Source: Clostridiales bacterium (GTDB lineage Bacteria; Bacillota; Clostridia; Oscillospirales; CAG-272). Taken from it: 64,000 nt of DNA. Where the stretch lies: positions 248,001 to 312,000 of the forward strand of contig JAAZIU010000013.1 of the NCBI GenBank assembly GCA_012800735.1, written 5' to 3'. Below are positions 60,517-64,000 of this stretch, piece by piece. Under the pieces are notes generated by a model, which ran no database searches, was not told the origin of the DNA, and worked only from the letters and a program-made list of their open reading frames with translations. A program made the translations under genes and the position numbers. Each line of letters opens with the position of its first letter. Position 1 is the first letter of the stretch.

Positions 60517-61656
60517 TTAATGGATAAGGCACTTCTCGGTATCTTTGTCGAAGATATGGAGACGGTTGTTCTCGATTGCGATCTTGATGCGGTCGCCGGC
60601 GCGAGCGGTCGAGCGATTGGAAACGCGGGCAACAAGGTTGATGTTGCAGCAGTTTACATACTGAAGAATTTCAGCGCCCATAAGCTCGGTTACGTCGATG
60701 TCGGCTTCAATGACAGAATCCGGGAAAGCGGTCATCGAAGCGGCGTCGTCATGCAGACATTCGGGACGGATGCCGATAACAACGTCCTTGCCGATATAAT
60801 CCTTGATAGCGGGATCGGAAGCTTTTTCGGGAGCAATCTTGAAATAAGCGTATACCGGGTTGTTGAGGTCTTCCGGATCGCCGAACTTCGCATATACGCC
60901 GTCGGCGCGCTGCTCAAGAAACGCGTTGATGAAGTTCATCTGAGGAGTGCCGATGAAGCCAGCGACGAAGAGGTTGGTCGGATAGTCGTAGAGGTTCTGA
61001 GGAGTATCGACCTGCTGGATAAGGCCGTCTTTCATAACGACGATTCTGGTCGCCATGGTCATAGCCTCGACCTGGTCATGGGTAACATAAAGGAAGGTGG
61101 TCTGGAGACGCTTATGAATCTTGGTAAGCTCGGTCCTCATCTGCGCGCGAAGCTTAGCGTCAAGGTTGGAGAGCGGCTCGTCAAGAAGGAATACCTTCGG
61201 CTCGCGGACGATAGCACGGCCGAGAGCAACACGCTGCTTCTGTCCGCCGGAGAGAGCCTTCGGGCGGCGATCAAGCAGGTGGACGATGTCGAGAATACGG
61301 GCAGCTTCCTCAACGCGGCGCTTGATCTCTTCCTTCGGAGTCTTGCGGAGCTTAAGTCCGAACGCCATGTTGTCGAAAACGGTCATGTGCGGATAAAGAG
61401 CGTAGTTCTGGAAGACCATCGCGATATCGCGGTCCTTCGGGGCAATATCGTTCACCAGCTTATCGCCGATGAAGAGTTCGCCTTCGGTGATCTCTTCGAG
61501 ACCGGCGACCATTCGCAGAGTGGTGGTTTTGCCGCATCCGGACGGGCCAACGAGAATCAGGAATTCCTTATCACGGACTTCGAGAGTGAAGTCGGATACG
61601 GCGGTCACGTTGCCGGGATATTTCTTATAAAGATGCTTGAACGATAGACTTGCCAT
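60517..61656 (-). CDS. Sugar ABC transporter ATP-binding protein (UgpC/MsmK type)
   Basis: MASLSFKHLYKKYPGN, GPSGCGKTTTLRMVAGLEE, LSGGQKQRVALGRAIVREPKVFLLDEPLSNLDAKLR; start set at internal M after GAGGAGGATC. Confidence 0.95.
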   Translation of the reverse strand: MASLSFKHLYKKYPGNVTAVSDFTLEVRDKEFLILVGPSGCGKTTTLRMVAGLEEITEGELFIGDKLVNDIAPKDRDIAMVFQNYALYPHMTVFDNMAFGLKLRKTPKEEIKRRVEEAARILDIVHLLDRRPKALSGGQKQRVALGRAIVREPKVFLLDEPLSNLDAKLRAQMRTELTKIHKRLQTTFLYVTHDQVEAMTMATRIVVMKDGLIQQVDTPQNLYDYPTNLFVAGFIGTPQMNFINAFLEQRADGVYAKFGDPEDLNNPVYAYFKIAPEKASDPAIKDYIGKDVVIGIRPECLHDDAASMTAFPDSVIEADIDVTELMGAEILQYVNCCNINLVARVSNRSTARAGDRIKIAIENNRLHIFDKDTEKCLIH

Positions 61657-61767
61657 AAGATGATCCTCCTCGTGATCAGTTATTTTTGCGATTTTTGTTT
61701 GCCCCACGAGCAGATTTTAAAGTATGGGGCGGCTTACAAATGATATTCAACTTATTGGTTGTTATAT

Positions 61768-61796
61768 ATTATATCAGATTTTATCGGGAATTTAAA
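61768..61796 (-). promoter_or_regulatory. Putative promoter for the ABC ATPase gene
   Basis: Minus strand TTTAAA-17 nt-TATAAT. Confidence 0.55.
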
Positions 61797-61891
61797 GTGT
61801 TTTTTTCTCCAAAAATAATGGAAGTATTTTGTGCACCTTGCACACCATTTTATACAACAAGCGGTTATTCCGGCATTTTATGTCAGGTTTT

Positions 61892-61936
61892 TGTGATATT
61901 TTGGCGTTATTATCATAATTGACGGAAAATATCACA
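61892..61936. repeat. Perfect 11-bp inverted repeat with 23-nt spacer
   Basis: TGTGATATTTT ... AAAATATCACA. Confidence 0.8.
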
Positions 61937-62036
61937 GAAAATTCCGGTTATTGGACATATTTTAGCATAAAAATAAGAAAGTTTTGAAAATCAAAAGTAT
62001 ATTTTTCGGTTTGTAAATTGTAAATAAATTTAAATC

Positions 62037-62063
62037 CGCCCCTCCGGATGGCCGGAGGGGCGG
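62037..62063 (-). terminator. GC-rich hairpin downstream of the repeat protein
   Basis: GCCCCTCCGG-NNNN-CCGGAGGGGC; weak T-rich tail on the minus strand. Confidence 0.5.
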
Positions 62064-62127
62064 TCGGGTATTCGGTTGAATCCTCGCGGGACTTTTGAAG
62101 CCCCGCAGGGGTTATTTAAGCTATGGA

Positions 62128-62448
62128 TTACGGACCGATATAGTCAATGAAAACCAGGAGATAGACAGGATCCGCAACATCATTAACAGAGTCGGCAGAG
62201 AATTCTATCTCAATAGTATCAGAATCAGCGGTTACGTTAAATTCATCCTTCTCGTAATAATCAGTGCCGGGAGGAGTGTCACTTAAATTGCTAGTGAGAA
62301 GCCATTTGACATTTTGACCTGAAGTAACAGCGTAAACTATCTTAACGGTGATACTGCCCATGTCGGTATTGTAATAGCCACCTACATCAGACGGAACTGA
62401 TGTATATTCTGTGGGTAAAACATCGTCATTCATATAAACTCTAAGTTC
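62128..62448 (-). pseudogene. Fourth repeat unit of the downstream-truncated repeat protein, separated from the main ORF by one in-frame TAA
   Basis: ELRVYMNDDVLPTEYTSVPSDVGGYYNTDMGSITV aligns with the preceding repeat units and is in the same frame. Confidence 0.65.
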
Positions 62449-64000
62449 TTATTCATGCGGTGTAACGTATACCTTGAGAAAGACAGGGTCTGCTCCGTCA
62501 TCGACAAGGGAAGATTCGAATGTTATCGTAATAGTTTCCTCCGTGGTGTCGATATCAGCAACGGCGCTGGCCCAGTAGTATCCAACAGGGCCGGCGATAC
62601 CGCTAAAGGGAGTGAGAAACCAGAAGACGCTATCATTTGCAGCAATCCCCGGGTAATCTATCGTAACGGTGATTTCGCCCATGGCGGTGTCATGTTTGCC
62701 ATCTTCTATATCCGCCTGCGGAATTGTTTTAAAGGTCGTGTTTTCTTCCTCATTCACATAAACTTCAAGTTTATATTTATGCGTGACATAAACCTTGAGA
62801 TAGACGGGGTCTGCTCCGTCATTGACAGAGTAGGAATGGAATGTTATTGTAACAGTTTCCTCGGCGGTGTCGATTACAGCGGTACTATGGGCATAGTATG
62901 CATCCAAGTGTTCAGGGTTGTCACCTTGATTTTTTGTGAGGATCCAGTAGACTTCATCATTTTCAGCGATTCCCGGACAAGGTATCGTTATTTCGACATC
63001 GCCCATGAAGGTGTTGTATTTTCCGCCTTCCGCTTCCGGATCTGACGTATATTCAGTTACGATCTCCTCATTCAAATAAACTTTAAGTCCATATGAATGC
63101 TTGACGTAAACCGTGAGGAAGATGGTTTCATAACCTTCGCCGTCGTAGGCGTCGGCAGGGAATTTTATCTTGATGGTTTTCGCGTCGAGGTCGATCTCGG
63201 CGGTATCGCCGGCTGCGTAGAATACATCATTTGCCAGATAGTCGTCAGGGGTATCGTATTTATTGGGAGTGAGAATCCAGAAGATTTCATCGCCTTCGAC
63301 TATCGCATTATAAGGTATCGTAACGGTGATTTCGCCCAGGCTGGCATCCAAGTTGTATTCGCCATAAGGAACTGCCAGCGTCGGAGCTACATCAAAGTTT
63401 TCAACTTCAATTTGGTTGACATAAACCTCTATATTATACGGAGGATAATATTCGAGGTCAATCTCTACCAGGTCAAGCTTGTAGGAATGGTTCGTATTGT
63501 CGGGATTGGTCCAGACAAGGTAAAGCGGCTTGTTCGGGTGAGATGCGCACGGATAGTTCAATATAAGGGGATAGCCAAGTTCTGCCTTCACTGATATATG
63601 CAGGAAGTATTCGGTAAGGTCGCCGCCGGCGCCCGCGATTTCAGTTTCAATGTCGACATTATCGTAATTGAAATCGGCAATGGCATGATTATAGCAATAC
63701 AGCTTCATCGTGCTGCCGATATGAGAGAATCCCGAGTTCCAGGCATTGTTATTGAGACGCTGCCAATCGGAGAGAGCTGCGTACTGTTCGGGGGTAATTC
63801 TGTACTTGTAGCACAGCTTGGTACCGACCACTGAAGGATGATCGGACGGACCGTATTCAAGTACCTTGCCGAGGTTTTTGACAACACCGAGATCATCGCC
63901 GGAGGTATAGGTGGTGGTGATGAAGACTCTCTTCTGGCTGGAGTATTCGGTACCGACATAGACATACGCGGTAGCGTAGGAGTTCGGCTTGTTTACAATA
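62449..64000 (-). CDS. Secreted/surface-type protein with tandem ~105-115 aa repeats (5' end beyond window)
   Basis: Frame stays open to base 64000; three repeats of the type L.VY.NEE....Y.T.MG.I.VTI...I...D.V.W.LT...T..I.F....V.DGADPV.LKVYVTH. Confidence 0.78.
   Translation of the reverse strand, partial: IVNKPNSYATAYVYVGTEYSSQKRVFITTTYTSGDDLGVVKNLGKVLEYGPSDHPSVVGTKLCYKYRITPEQYAALSDWQRLNNNAWNSGFSHIGSTMKLYCYNHAIADFNYDNVDIETEIAGAGGDLTEYFLHISVKAELGYPLILNYPCASHPNKPLYLVWTNPDNTNHSYKLDLVEIDLEYYPPYNIEVYVNQIEVENFDVAPTLAVPYGEYNLDASLGEITVTIPYNAIVEGDEIFWILTPNKYDTPDDYLANDVFYAAGDTAEIDLDAKTIKIKFPADAYDGEGYETIFLTVYVKHSYGLKVYLNEEIVTEYTSDPEAEGGKYNTFMGDVEITIPCPGIAENDEVYWILTKNQGDNPEHLDAYYAHSTAVIDTAEETVTITFHSYSVNDGADPVYLKVYVTHKYKLEVYVNEEENTTFKTIPQADIEDGKHDTAMGEITVTIDYPGIAANDSVFWFLTPFSGIAGPVGYYWASAVADIDTTEETITITFESSLVDDGADPVFLKVYVTPHE

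Noticed and set aside
60520-61647. 375-aa plus-strand ORF
   Set aside because: Entirely antisense to the ABC ATPase gene, which has unambiguous Walker and signature motifs.
61700-61735. GCCCCA...TGGGGC hairpin just upstream of the ABC ATPase RBS
   Set aside because: Only a 6-bp stem with a long loop; noted but too weak to call as a regulatory RNA.

Overview
This 64-kb window looks like a chromosomal segment from a Firmicutes/Clostridia-type bacterium; the taxonomy is inferred from gene content and order, not searched. Mostly on the minus strand it carries conserved housekeeping blocks: rpoB-rpoC-rpsL-rpsG-fusA-tuf; a radical SAM-tatD-metG-membrane protein-nagA-HAD-rluA-lspA-ileS-divIVA-ylmH-yggT-sepF-yggS-HlyD-like-miaA run; and a dapA-dapB-MATE-toprim-gtrA cluster. 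Two riboswitches can be read directly: an FMN element with its own intrinsic terminator upstream of a RibU-like gene, and a lysine (L-box) element upstream of dapA. The second half is more accessory. It holds DUF4091-like, GH78-like and beta-helix proteins, two lipoprotein solute-binding proteins, a Crp/Fnr-type regulator, two MATE transporters, a UvrD/PcrA-like helicase with an extra Cys-rich C-terminal domain, and a tandem pair of divergent MutS-like ATPases. The best candidate for an undescribed system is the helicase/MutS-A/MutS-B region (49.2-55.5 kb), with a beta-helix gene apparently in the same transcription unit. Other notable items are a long structured leader with an internal terminator-like hairpin before rpoB, a single in-frame TAA between repeat units of a surface-type protein at the right edge, a FDP-rubredoxin-NADH reductase fusion at the left edge, and several operator-like palindromes and repeats. 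No tRNA, rRNA, CRISPR array or transposase was recognised.
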